This document shows, piece after piece, positions 13,721 through 21,534 of a stretch of 33,333 bases of DNA. This DNA is from Acidobacteriota bacterium (GTDB taxonomy: Bacteria; Acidobacteriota; Terriglobia; Acidiferrales; UBA7541). Below the pieces are notes generated by a model, which was given only the letters and a program-made list of their open reading frames with translations, did no database searches and had not been told where the DNA came from. Positions within the stretch are counted from its first letter, which is position 1. Every line of letters starts with the position of its first letter. The stretch covers positions 1 through 33,333 of the forward strand of contig PKXT01000006.1 in assembly GCA_003133505.1 (NCBI GenBank), in the 5' to 3' direction. A program made the translations under genes and the position numbers.

Positions 13721-14674
13721 TTAGCCGCCGCCGGGGTTGCCGACGTTGTAAGTCGCGTCGGGAATGGTGTAGAGCGAATCGGCGCCGGGAATGAACGGCT
13801 CGCCCTGAAAATTCACGATGTTGGTGTAGCGGGCGCAGCCGTTCGAATCTATGGTGTGATCGCAGCCTGGCTCAATGTAAAACGTGTTGCCAAATACCGG
13901 CTGGGCAGGCAGCGGCAGATACATGGTGAGCACCGTGCCGTCCCAGCTCTTGATCTCGAAAGCGTCGCCGGCAAGTGCGCCGGTGTTGAAGTGGATGAAT
14001 CCGTCATTGAACCAGCCGGCCGGCGCGGCAACGAGCGGCGTGGACGATCCCACCATCAGCAGTCCGGCTTCAGGGGTGACATGAAGATTGTCGGCTGAAC
14101 CGCTTACCGTGCCGTTTTGCCGCCACAGGGTGACGTCAATCATGCACAGGTACTTCGACGTCAGATCGATGCCGTTCAGGCCGGAGCCGAAGGTCGCGCG
14201 GCACATCGCTCCAAACTGGTGGCTGATGTTGGTGGAAAGTTTCGAGGCCAGGCCGCGGCATTCCACAGTGAACAGGCCATTCTTCATCTTGACGATGCCG
14301 AAATAGCCGGTACGGATGATCAGCGCGCCCTGGCTGAGATTGCTCCAGTTGACGATGAAGACGGTGAGCGTGGCCCCATCATATTTGCAGGCGCGGATGT
14401 CGGCTTCAGTAATGCTGCCGGATTCGAGAAAACCGGTGGATTCGGAATTGTCTACGGACAGGTCGCTCTTGAACTGGTTGGCGGTGTTGGCATAGCCGGT
14501 GGAGGCTTCATAGTCCACCAAGCCGTCGCCATCGCCCAGATCGAAAGGGAGTTCCTGGTCGAGCGTGGTGAAGCCGAGAATGGTTCCGTCAACGCGCTTG
14601 ATCTTCCAGCACCACGCGAGCGCGGTCTGGCCGCCGCTGAGATGCGCCTGTAGCCCTGACGAGCACGTTTTCAT
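13721..14674 (-). CDS. Tail hub protein, DUF2163 / phage_BR0599 type
   Basis: This 317-residue protein has the DUF2163 pattern in the N-terminal two thirds (ALAWCWKIKRVDGTILGFTTLDQELPF..., ADIRACKYDGATLTVFIVNW, ALIIRTGYFGIVKM...F.VECRGLASKLS) and a BR0599-type C-terminus (PGCDHTIDSNGCARY...NFQGEPFIPGADSLYTIPD, residues 269 on). It corresponds to RcGTA gp13, whose cysteines bind an iron-sulfur cluster. Cys158, Cys271 and Cys280 are visible candidates for cluster ligands; the position where a fourth Cys often sits (FGSGLNGID) lacks it. Cys177 could substitute. Confidence 0.8.
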   Translation of the reverse strand: MKTCSSGLQAHLSGGQTALAWCWKIKRVDGTILGFTTLDQELPFDLGDGDGLVDYEASTGYANTANQFKSDLSVDNSESTGFLESGSITEADIRACKYDGATLTVFIVNWSNLSQGALIIRTGYFGIVKMKNGLFTVECRGLASKLSTNISHQFGAMCRATFGSGLNGIDLTSKYLCMIDVTLWRQNGTVSGSADNLHVTPEAGLLMVGSSTPLVAAPAGWFNDGFIHFNTGALAGDAFEIKSWDGTVLTMYLPLPAQPVFGNTFYIEPGCDHTIDSNGCARYTNIVNFQGEPFIPGADSLYTIPDATYNVGNPGGG

Positions 14675-14688
14675 AGAATCACTGAAAT

Positions 14689-15390
14689 TTAATAATTCGG
14701 CGGCAGGACTTCGACCAGCTCGACGGAATGGACGCTGATGATGGGCTGGCCGCCGGGGATATCGGACTCTTCGACTTGGGGCTCGTACTGGTCTTTGTTG
14801 AACCGCACGGGGATATCGAATTCGCAGTCGGCGGTGATAACCACGGCGCCGCCCGGGGCGCTGTCGAACGTGACCAAACCAGTGGTGGCGTCGAGGGTAT
14901 AGGCGTTCACGGCTTGCACCACGCCATTCAGATAGATATTCAGAGTGCGCCGCAGCGGCACGCCGAGATAGTTCATCACCGACGGATCCACAATCTTGGT
15001 GAGGTTGCGGACGTAGCTGCGAGTCAGCCCACCGCCCGGCGGCCCGACAGTGGACGTTTTGGTAAGTTGAAAGACGGTCAGCGCGCCATTGCCCACGCCG
15101 ATGATCTGGCCACGCGCCTTGCCGTTGACGTGATCATAGAACCGGAAAGCGTCTCCCTGGCCGGAGACTACATCGAAAAACGCGCGCAACTGCTCGATGA
15201 AGAGCAGCCGACCGACGGTGAGGGGCCCCGGAGTCGTCAGGTCCACGGTGTACTTCGCGTGAGTTTGCGACCAGTTTTTGTTGCGTTGTTCCTGGCCGCC
15301 AAAGCCTTTGTTGACAGTGGTGAAAAATCCGTCCCCGCCCAGCCGCTTGAAAGCAATGGTGCGCGGAAATTCACATTCGAAGAACGCCAT
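14689..15390 (-). CDS. Distal tail protein, DUF2460 type
   Basis: This 233-residue protein has the DUF2460 pattern: N-terminal MAFFECEFPRTIAF, GFGGQEQRNKNWSQTHAKYTVDL, GRLLFIEQLRAFFDVVSGQGDAFRFYDH, central VRNLTKIVDPSVMNYLGVPL, and C-terminal DCEFDIPVRFNKDQYE...IPGGQPIISVHSVELVEV. It corresponds to RcGTA gp12, the distal tail protein joining tube and hub. The ATG overlaps the tape measure stop (TGATG), and the gene is followed by the DUF2163 hub after 14 bases. Confidence 0.8.
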   Translation of the reverse strand: MAFFECEFPRTIAFKRLGGDGFFTTVNKGFGGQEQRNKNWSQTHAKYTVDLTTPGPLTVGRLLFIEQLRAFFDVVSGQGDAFRFYDHVNGKARGQIIGVGNGALTVFQLTKTSTVGPPGGGLTRSYVRNLTKIVDPSVMNYLGVPLRRTLNIYLNGVVQAVNAYTLDATTGLVTFDSAPGGAVVITADCEFDIPVRFNKDQYEPQVEESDIPGGQPIISVHSVELVEVLPPNY

Positions 15391-18300
15391 CAGCGGCCAT
15401 TCCTTTTGAGTGCGATGGACGTGTCGCGGGCGTGGCTGGCAGCCGTTTGCGCTTCCGATCGGCGGAAGCTGTCGGCATCGCTGACGCCGTGATAGTGGTT
15501 GGTCTGGTTGACGGTTGTGCCGCCGCCCATTTTGAGCGAAGGGGAGACGCTGCCGCCGGACCGTCCAGCGAACAAGATCTCAGGATGATCCTCGCCCACC
15601 AGGTAAGCTTTGCCGGGAGTCATATCGCCGCCATCGGCAAGGCCTCCGCCAAATGCGGCGGAGATCGCGTCGGAGAATGAGCCGCCGGAATCGCCTCCAG
15701 CGCCAGACAATCCTGGAAGCTGGATGCCGCCCAGGCCTCCACCTGCCCCCGAAGCGCTGATCACATACATCGGATTGCCCTGGGTGCCGAGAGCCGAACT
15801 GGACGACGTACCGCCGCCGCCGGGCGCGCCAATTCCGAATTTGCCGAGCACTCCGCCGAGCAAGCCGCTGATTCCCGAAGAACCGCTACTGCCCCCAAGC
15901 CCTGGAATAAGGCTGCCGAGAATTCCCGTGGACGAAGTGCTGCCCGGAGTGGACAGCCCGGTAGAGTTCACCATGGACACGAACATAGGATTGCCGGCGC
16001 TAGAGCCGAGCTGGCCGGTCTTTACAGCCGAGCCAAAAAGCGCGGTGGTAAGCGAGCCCTCGGCGGATTGCAGACCGCTCTTGACGAGTGATTGCCCGAG
16101 CTGGGTGGCGATCTGACCGAAGTTAAACTTCTGGCCAGTGAGCATCTTGGCTATTTCGTCATTCACCCCATCGAGCGCAGTCTTGAAGGCCTGAGCAATG
16201 TTGGCGGCGGCGTTCTGCCCTTCGAGCTGAATTTCATTCAGCACCGCACGAACCTTGTCGCCGAAGGTGCCCACCTCGAGCGCGGCGCGGTCCCAGTCTT
16301 CGATCAGCGTGCGCTGGGAGTCGTGCAGCCGTGCTTCGTTGAGCAGCTCGGAATTGGCCATATCAAAATTGGCCTGCTGAATGGCGATGATGTTTTGAAT
16401 GTATTGCTGCGATTGCTGCGCGCGTGCGGTGGCCAGCTCGGCTTCCTTCGAAGCGATCAGCGCATCGGTGGATATCGTGGATTGCCCGGCGGCCAGCTCG
16501 GCCGATCGGAGCTTCGAGAGCACGTCGATTTCCGCCTGGATGGCGGGGACGCGGCTGAAGGACGCGACGGATTCCCCAGCGCCGGCGAGCTGTTGAGCAT
16601 CGCTTTCCTGCGTGACGCCTGCGCGGATTCCAGCGAGCTGATTCGGAGTGGCACCTTTGTGCGCGGGCTCGGCAGCCCACTCATTCACTTTCTGAGTGAT
16701 GGCAAGCTGACGGCGCGCGTCTCCTCCACGCACAAGGGCTAACGTATTGTCATTGAGCGCCTTGGTCTCGGCGGAGACTTTGTCTATCTCCTCGTTGAAG
16801 TCCTTGGTTAGCTTTCCTGCTTCGAGCTGCTTCTCGGCCGCGGCTGCCACGCCCATTTTCAAATTGAGCTGGTCCAGCTCATTGACCAGCGGAGCGAGCG
16901 CGGAGGAAGTAGCGCCGTAAAGCTTCAGCTTGGCAATCAGCTCGGTAAGATCGCCCGCTTCCTGCCGGTATTTCTCGAGGGGCGCGCCACCCTGCGCGGT
17001 CGCATACGCCGCGGGGCCCAGCCCATGGGCTTTGGCCAGCGCATCGAGTGCGGCGGTTTCCTGCTGGGTTTTGCGGATGAATTCGTCGAGGCCTTTGTTG
17101 TCTTCGAAGCCGGCCTTATACGCTTCCGTAAGAGTAATGAGATCGCGGATCTGCTGCTTTTGCGCTTCGGTGACCGAGCGGCCGCCATTTTTCGCGGAGA
17201 TCTGCAGGCGCGCGATTTCCTCGTTGGCTTTTTCAGCGGCAGTGGCCAGGATTATGCTGGCTGTCGTTCCACCCACGGCGCGAGCGAGCTCGGCTTCCGC
17301 GGCTGCTTCGTCCTTCAATCGCGCGATGGTTTCGGCAATCACATTGATGCGCGATTTCGCCGCGGACGTATCCGCGTCACCACCGCCGCGCGGCCGCTGG
17401 GGACCGGTAGTTCCTTGAAACGGAGGCCGTATTAAATCCGCCGCGAATTTGGCGCTATCAGATGCCGCGCCCTTCGCATCGGCATAATATTTTGTTGCTC
17501 CGCCGCTGGCTTGATCCCAGGATTTTTTCAGCCGGGCTACTCCATCGACGAGATCTCCGGCTGTTATTTCGGCGACACCAGTCATGGCATCGCCAACAGC
17601 AGCCAGCTCGCGCACTGTGACCTGAAATACGTCAATCAGTTCGCGGAATGTGAGCACCGTGAGATCGCCCATGAGCAGGGCGCCCTTTGCGATATTGCTC
17701 ATCCACGTAACGGCAGTTTCTGCCCATTGTTGGAATTCAGTGCTTTGGGATAACCGGGTCACCATGCTGGCGATGGCCTGGAGGCTCGGCAACAAGGCTC
17801 GCAAAAGATTGAGCGAGAGGCCTTCGCCGGCAGCCGTAATCTCATTGAGTGACTGCTCGAATTTGTCGGCCGCTTCGGCGGTCTGCGTACTGAGCACGAT
17901 GCCCAGCTTTTGCGCGGTGGCCATGTACTGGTCGATTCCCGCGCGCCCCTGGTTAAGAATCGGTATAACGTCAGCTCCGCTTTTCCCGAATAGCTGGATG
18001 GCAAGAGCCCCCTTGGCGGGACCATCGGCCATGGCCGCGAATTTATCGGCAATGCTTTTGAAAATCTCCTGGGTAGGCAGGAGCGCGCCATTGGCGTCGC
18101 GCACGGCAATGGTCAGGCGCGTGTAGGCGTTAGTCGCGCCGTGCGGCGCAGTGGCGGCCGCAAAGGCGGAACGGTTCATCCGCTCGAGCGAAGTATTCAT
18201 CGCCTCGGCCGACACGCCGGATTGCTTGGCGACAAATGCGAACCCGCTGAGGGTTTCCACGCTAACGCCGGTCGATTGCGAAAGCGCATACATTTTCGCC

Positions 18301-18698
18301 GCGGATTCAGCAGTGTGCAGCGCCAGGGTGATAATTCCCGCGCCGGCGGCCACTCCTGCGATTCCAATTCCAATAACGCCCTTTCCCGCGAGGCCCAGCA
18401 CAGCTCCGAATTTTCCGAAGCTGCCCTGCGCTTTTTCGAGCGCCTTGGGCAGCGCAGCCACCGCGCCGATCGCCGTTCCCATGCTCTTCGCGGCCAGCGT
18501 GGCGAAGACGCCGAATTGCGCACCAAGGGCGTTTAGCGGCGCGAGCGCAACTGTCTCGAGAGCGCCGAGCTTGGTAAACGAATCGCTGATCTCCCGGCCA
18601 GCGCGTGTTGCAGCGCTTCCGGCCTGCTTCATCCCGGCCAGAAACTCGGCCTGATTCAGCAGGAGATCAACTCTTAGGGAACCTACAGCGTCAGCCAT
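15390..18698 (-). CDS. Tail tape measure protein
   Basis: This 1102-residue protein is the largest in the window and lies directly upstream of the distal tail gene. The N-terminus has LRVDLLLNQAEFLAGMKQAG and YALSQSTGVSVETLSGFAFVAKQSGVSAEAM, both typical of tape measures, with a hydrophobic region at about 100-128. The middle is Ala/Gln/Glu-rich helix. The end has a Gly/Ser-rich stretch (about 925-1000) and the phage tail C-terminal motif GLADGGDMTPGKAYLVGEDHPEILF (1019-1043). By the 1.5 Angstrom-per-residue rule the tail would be about 165 nm (inference), so this is a siphovirus-type tail. It would set tail length and enter the cell with the DNA. Confidence 0.9.
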   Translation of the reverse strand: MADAVGSLRVDLLLNQAEFLAGMKQAGSAATRAGREISDSFTKLGALETVALAPLNALGAQFGVFATLAAKSMGTAIGAVAALPKALEKAQGSFGKFGAVLGLAGKGVIGIGIAGVAAGAGIITLALHTAESAAKMYALSQSTGVSVETLSGFAFVAKQSGVSAEAMNTSLERMNRSAFAAATAPHGATNAYTRLTIAVRDANGALLPTQEIFKSIADKFAAMADGPAKGALAIQLFGKSGADVIPILNQGRAGIDQYMATAQKLGIVLSTQTAEAADKFEQSLNEITAAGEGLSLNLLRALLPSLQAIASMVTRLSQSTEFQQWAETAVTWMSNIAKGALLMGDLTVLTFRELIDVFQVTVRELAAVGDAMTGVAEITAGDLVDGVARLKKSWDQASGGATKYYADAKGAASDSAKFAADLIRPPFQGTTGPQRPRGGGDADTSAAKSRINVIAETIARLKDEAAAEAELARAVGGTTASIILATAAEKANEEIARLQISAKNGGRSVTEAQKQQIRDLITLTEAYKAGFEDNKGLDEFIRKTQQETAALDALAKAHGLGPAAYATAQGGAPLEKYRQEAGDLTELIAKLKLYGATSSALAPLVNELDQLNLKMGVAAAAEKQLEAGKLTKDFNEEIDKVSAETKALNDNTLALVRGGDARRQLAITQKVNEWAAEPAHKGATPNQLAGIRAGVTQESDAQQLAGAGESVASFSRVPAIQAEIDVLSKLRSAELAAGQSTISTDALIASKEAELATARAQQSQQYIQNIIAIQQANFDMANSELLNEARLHDSQRTLIEDWDRAALEVGTFGDKVRAVLNEIQLEGQNAAANIAQAFKTALDGVNDEIAKMLTGQKFNFGQIATQLGQSLVKSGLQSAEGSLTTALFGSAVKTGQLGSSAGNPMFVSMVNSTGLSTPGSTSSTGILGSLIPGLGGSSGSSGISGLLGGVLGKFGIGAPGGGGTSSSSALGTQGNPMYVISASGAGGGLGGIQLPGLSGAGGDSGGSFSDAISAAFGGGLADGGDMTPGKAYLVGEDHPEILFAGRSGGSVSPSLKMGGGTTVNQTNHYHGVSDADSFRRSEAQTAASHARDTSIALKRNGR

Positions 18699-18701
18699 GG
18701 T

Positions 18702-18917
18702 TTAGAGATCCAATTCGCGGGGCGGTTTGGACGTGCCGGCGGCGAATTTCTGGTAGGTGGTAAGCCCGGTATGGAACGAGGCGAGCAGCAGCTCTTCGTG
18801 AGTGGGCGGCTCGGGTTTGGGCGGAGGCGGCAACTTGGCCCAGGACGCGCGAAGGCGCAGCCATTCGGAGAGTTTGAAGTTAGGCGGACAGATGACGGCG
18901 AGATTATTAATTTTCAT
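18702..18917 (-). CDS. Small hypothetical protein between tail chaperone and tape measure
   Basis: This 71-residue protein, MKINNLAVICPPNFKLSEWLRLRASWAKL followed by a Pro-rich PPPPKPEPPTHEELLLAS, is in a frame different from the GT reading and overlaps the GT stop by 11 bases (start 18917, GT stop 18907). It ends three bases before the tape measure start. Function unknown. Small proteins at this spot can be chaperones of the tape measure, but nothing here proves it. No ribosome binding site is apparent; coupling to GT translation is likely. Confidence 0.5.
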   Translation of the reverse strand: MKINNLAVICPPNFKLSEWLRLRASWAKLPPPPKPEPPTHEELLLASFHTGLTTYQKFAAGTSKPPRELDL

Positions 18918-19715
18918 TGACGATGGGCGGACCTGAGCCGAAGACGGCGCGGAAGGCGGCGACAGCCTCTTCTTCGGTTTGGACTTTTACGGGCAGCGCG
19001 AATTCAGGAAAAATGTCACCGGGTGAAACGGGAGATGACTTCTCGCCACGAAACGGATTGGCGTTGTAGATGGTGGAGGCGATAACCGCGGTATTGAACC
19101 GCGCTGTTTTGCGCCCAGCCTCGGCACGCTCGAGCAGAGCCTCAAATTCGCCGGAGGTTAGCCGCCAGAACTCCCGGTCGCTAAGTCCTAGGTCGTAGCG
19201 GGCAACGGCCCAGAGGTCCCGCCAGGTGGGTTGCTGGCCAGCTCCGGCGCCGGTGGCGCCGCCTGGCCGCCGAAAGGGTCGCGCGTGGGATCCTCATCGG
19301 CCAGCGTTTCCTTTCCCTTGGCGCGGATTTCGCTCATGAGCTTGCGGCGCTCCGGAGAGAGCGAAGCGAGGTGCGCATCCCACAGGGCTTCGTAAACCTG
19401 TTTGGCGTTTTCGTCGGTAACGTAGGAGCGGATGACTTCGAGCCCTTCGTCACTGTCATATTCGGGGTTGTGCGCGAGCGCGGCGGCCCAAAGCAGCGCG
19501 GAAAGACGCCTGGCGTCCATTCCCGCCCAGATTTCAAGCGGTCCCTGGGCGAGCGTATTGACGCCGGATTTTTCCTCGAAACGCACCATGGAGCCGTTCT
19601 CGAGGCAGAGCTTGAACTCAGCGGTGAATTCGCCCTCGGCATCGTGAAGATCGAGCTTCAGGGGAATAGACGGAGTAATCGAGCGGCGCAGCGCGGGGCG
19701 CTTATCTTTCGGCAT
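18907..19715 (-). CDS. Tail assembly chaperone GT fusion, made by -1 frameshift
   Basis: A second open frame without its own ATG runs from just after 19294 to TAA at 18907. It encodes TWRDLWAVARYDLGLSDREFW, then RLTSGEFEALLERAEAGRK, which matches the LGL-x-x-x-x-FW-x-LT-x-x-E pattern of phage tail assembly chaperones (RcGTA gp10.1-like). It is in the -1 frame relative to the 19188..19715 gene. Slipping at C CCT TTC (19272..19278) joins 148 residues of the G-type product to 121 residues of the T-type extension, a 269-residue product. Such G/GT pairs chaperone the tape measure in siphophages; the gene ends by overlapping the 18702..18917 gene. Confidence 0.7.
19188..19715 (-). CDS. Tail assembly chaperone G (short product)
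   Basis: This 175-residue protein has AEFKLCLENGSMVRFEEKSGVNTLAQGPLEIW, ARRLSALLWAAALAHNPEYDSDEGLEVI and YVTDENAKQVYEALWDAHLASL, which fit phage tail assembly chaperones (lambda gpG functional analogue). The ATG at 19715 has AAGGAG upstream. The last 27 residues (after Phe148) are Pro/Gly-rich and would be replaced in the frameshifted GT form. Position between the tail tube and the tape measure gene supports the role. The excess of the short over the fused product would be set by the frameshift efficiency. Confidence 0.8.
   Translation of the reverse strand: MPKDKRPALRRSITPSIPLKLDLHDAEGEFTAEFKLCLENGSMVRFEEKSGVNTLAQGPLEIWAGMDARRLSALLWAAALAHNPEYDSDEGLEVIRSYVTDENAKQVYEALWDAHLASLSPERRKLMSEIRAKGKETLADEDPTRDPFGGQAAPPAPELASNPPGGTSGPLPATT
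19272..19278 (-). promoter_or_regulatory. -1 ribosomal frameshift site C CCT TTC
   Basis: In the zero frame the codons GAC-CCT-TTC contain C CCT TTC, a X-XXY-YYZ heptamer; slippage gives CCC TTT in the -1 frame, which is open from 19293 to 18910. Eleven bases further, GGCGCC-acc-GGCGCC (19260..19246) can form a 6-bp stem with a 3-base loop, a plausible stimulator. The other heptamer nearby, GGGAAAG (19311..19317), leads to a TGA in the -1 frame at 19294..19296, so it cannot serve. Confidence 0.6.
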
Positions 19716-19716
19716 T

Positions 19717-19865
19717 GGTTATCTCCTTGGGGAGAAGCTAGGGCTGGCACGTCGCGGAATGCGCACCAGCCCTTCGGCAGCGCCGCTCCTAACGGGGGAG
19801 GAAGAGAGCGGCTACAACGACGTCAGGCCCGAATGGTACCATTCGCGCCCACTGGTTGAAAAACG
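19717..19865. repeat. Gap with three inverted repeats
   Basis: This 149-base gap between two minus-strand genes carries GGGCTGG/CCAGCCC (19741..19747 with 19766..19772), GCCGCTC/GAGCGGC (19782..19788 with 19806..19812) and the 16-base palindrome CGAATGGTACCATTCG (19830..19845). No U-run follows on the minus strand, so these are not classic terminators. They could be RNA processing or stability elements, or an operator, at the boundary between tail tube and chaperone genes. No gene is seen. Confidence 0.5.
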
Positions 19866-20297
19866 TTATTTCTGCTTTCGTTTCGTGACTTTGAGCTGAG
19901 AGCCCATCTCTTTCGTATCGAGAGCGGCGTAGAACCGTTCCCGTGCGATAGTGCCCGATTTGCCAGGCAATAGCGAGACGAATTTATGCGCACCTCGGCA
20001 CACCACGAACTTATCCACGCGGCTGAACAGTTGCTCGAAGATCTTTGGCGGACAGGCTTTCGCGAGCGCCAGAGCTCCGGCTGTATCCACGTGGGTTTCC
20101 GTGCGTGTCGAAAGGCGCAGATCGTACCCGGCACCTTCGAGGAGCATGGTCTTTTCGGCGTTGTGCGGAGTTTTGCCCACCGCGCGGACCAGGTCGCTCA
20201 GCTCCGTGCGGAGCCGGGCGACCTCTTTCTGCGCGGCGAGATACTCCGTGGCCTTCGCGTCAATATTGGCGGCGGATGGTGAATGCTGTTTTTTCAT
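19866..20297 (-). CDS. Phage tail-region hypothetical protein
   Basis: This 143-residue protein is charged and helical: ATEYLAAQKEVARLRTELSDLVRAVG (coiled-coil-like), then DLRLSTRTETHVDTAGALALAKACPPKIFEQLFSRVDKFVV...HKFVSLLPG, and a basic end (QLKVTKRKQK). No signal peptide, no clear family. The DLRLSTR...VDTAGALALAK pattern resembles hypothetical proteins near tail genes, with no known role. The ATG lies three bases past the tail tube stop, suggesting coupled translation. Confidence 0.55.
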   Translation of the reverse strand: MKKQHSPSAANIDAKATEYLAAQKEVARLRTELSDLVRAVGKTPHNAEKTMLLEGAGYDLRLSTRTETHVDTAGALALAKACPPKIFEQLFSRVDKFVVCRGAHKFVSLLPGKSGTIARERFYAALDTKEMGSQLKVTKRKQK

Positions 20298-20300
20298 GGT

Positions 20301-20744
20301 TTACGGCGTGGAAGTCCAGACAAACGGGCCGGTGATCTTGATCGAGGCGGTAAACTTCACGATCTTGTCCACCGGGATATCGGGTTCGAACGAAGTGACG
20401 TAGCCCGTGAAGTCGTATCCGCCGTTCGGGCCGCTGGCGAAAACGAGCTTGAAATTGTTCAACTGGCCGGTTTGCAACGCGGCCTGAAGAGCCAGTTGCC
20501 CGGTCGCCGTGGGGAGGAAGTTGCCGTCGAGTTTTATCTCGCCGTTATCCAGCATCGTCGAAATGAATTCCTTGTTGATGCCGGATTCGAAATTGCTCGC
20601 GTCGTCGGTATCCAGCTTATTTCCCGAGGGGGAGCACTTGTTCACTTCCTCGATGGGAATGTAAGCCGTGGGACTGGGAAAGACGTTGCCGATTTCAATC
20701 TGTGTTCCGCGGCCGCTGAAAGCTTGTGTGCCTGTGTAAGTCAT
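20301..20744 (-). CDS. Major tail tube protein
   Basis: This 147-residue protein reads MTYTGTQAFSGRGTQIEIGN ... IPIEEVNKCSPSGNKLDTDDASNFESG ... EFISTMLDNGEIKLDGNFLP ... LKLVFASGPNGGYDFTGYVTSFEPDIPVDKIVKFTASIKITGP. This matches the Phage_tail_2 type (TP901-1/lambda gpV-like) tube protein pattern: an Asn/Asp-rich beta core and a VKFTASIKITG strand near the end. The length is normal. The ATG has GGAGG about seven bases upstream, as expected for a highly expressed structural gene. It polymerises into the tail tube around the tape measure. Confidence 0.85.
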   Translation of the reverse strand: MTYTGTQAFSGRGTQIEIGNVFPSPTAYIPIEEVNKCSPSGNKLDTDDASNFESGINKEFISTMLDNGEIKLDGNFLPTATGQLALQAALQTGQLNNFKLVFASGPNGGYDFTGYVTSFEPDIPVDKIVKFTASIKITGPFVWTSTP

Positions 20745-20804
20745 TGGTGCCTCCTGGAAGATGGGGAATGGAAGATTCGCGCGGCTGCCTGGCGCGTCAG
20801 GGGA

Positions 20805-21068
20805 TTACAGTTTTGCGGGGGCGACGGACGCGGCGGGCGAGCTGACGGTTTCGAGCACGCCGTACCAGACAGCGAGAGATTTTTGTTTGCCCTTCAGATC
20901 CACTTCGCCCGGAAAAGCCACGCGGACGCAACGGCCGTCGGAGCAAATGCCGGTCACTTGTCCCTCGCGCGAATCGAGCTTGGGAAGCACGTCGGGATCG
21001 GTCAGCCGGACCTTGTCGCCAGCCTTGAACGTGCCCGCGGGCATTTTTTGTGCTTTTTCATTAGCCAT
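20805..21068 (-). CDS. Small SH3-like beta protein of the neck/tail region
   Basis: This 87-residue protein has AGTFKAGDKVRLTDPDVLPKLDSREGQVTGICSDGRCVRVAFPGEVDL, the pattern of an SH3-like barrel (V-x-x-G-D-x-V-x-L...G-x-V...V-x-x-x-F). It is not a recognised phage structural family. It lies between the DUF3168-like tail terminator and the tail tube genes. The start has AGGAG upstream. It could be a tail or neck accessory protein; a small RNA/DNA-binding (KOW-like) protein is the alternative. Confidence 0.55.
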   Translation of the reverse strand: MANEKAQKMPAGTFKAGDKVRLTDPDVLPKLDSREGQVTGICSDGRCVRVAFPGEVDLKGKQKSLAVWYGVLETVSSPAASVAPAKL

Positions 21069-21086
21069 GTTTTTCTCCTGGAAAAA

Positions 21087-21530
21087 TTAACTTCCGATAT
21101 CGGTGAAGAGAATCATCACGTCCACCGTCGTGCGGTACTGAAACGGGCCGTCCTCGAACAAGTCCTGCTCGCTGGCCAGGGTAATTTCGTTAACGATTGT
21201 GCCGTCACTAAGGGTCTGTGAAAGGCCCAGCAGCAGGGACTTCACCGCGCGAGCCAGCGTCTTGGCGGATTTGGCGGAAACCGCATAGCAGGAAAATTCG
21301 AAGCGGCCACGCTGCAGCGGGTCTTCGCCCTCAAACACCGGATTGCCGGTGCCGGAGATCTGCGAATAGACGATGTAGGGCGCGAGCGTTCCTTCCGGCG
21401 CTGAAACAAAGAAGATGCCGCTGTCGTTGACCGTGCCGTTGCTCGTGGTTTTGCGCGTTGCCGGCGTGCCGATAAGCGTGGTGATCGCCGCGGAGGTCGA
21501 GAGCAGATTGTAAAGGCCGTCAGTCAGCAT
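21087..21530 (-). CDS. Tail terminator / tail completion protein (DUF3168 type)
   Basis: This 147-residue protein starts MLTDGLYNLLSTSAAITTLIGTP, followed by APEGTLAPYIVYSQISGT, RGRFEFSCYAVSAKSAKTLARAVKSLL and PFQYRTTVDVMILFTD. This is the DUF3168 tail terminator pattern (RcGTA gp8, HK97 gp10-neighbour), which caps the tail tube at the neck. It follows the HK97 gp10-like gene by four bases, in the order usual for this family. Length matches the family. Confidence 0.8.
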   Translation of the reverse strand: MLTDGLYNLLSTSAAITTLIGTPATRKTTSNGTVNDSGIFFVSAPEGTLAPYIVYSQISGTGNPVFEGEDPLQRGRFEFSCYAVSAKSAKTLARAVKSLLLGLSQTLSDGTIVNEITLASEQDLFEDGPFQYRTTVDVMILFTDIGS

Positions 21531-21534
21531 CGGT

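Noticed and set aside
19311..19317. GGGAAAG heptamer in the G gene, the same as the lambda G/T slippery site
   Set aside because: A slip here runs into TGA at 19294..19296 in the -1 frame after six codons, so it cannot give the GT product; C CCT TTC at 19272..19278 can.
20383..20395. GGTTCGAA-like tRNA T-loop motif
   Set aside because: It lies inside the tail tube gene with no surrounding acceptor or anticodon stems.
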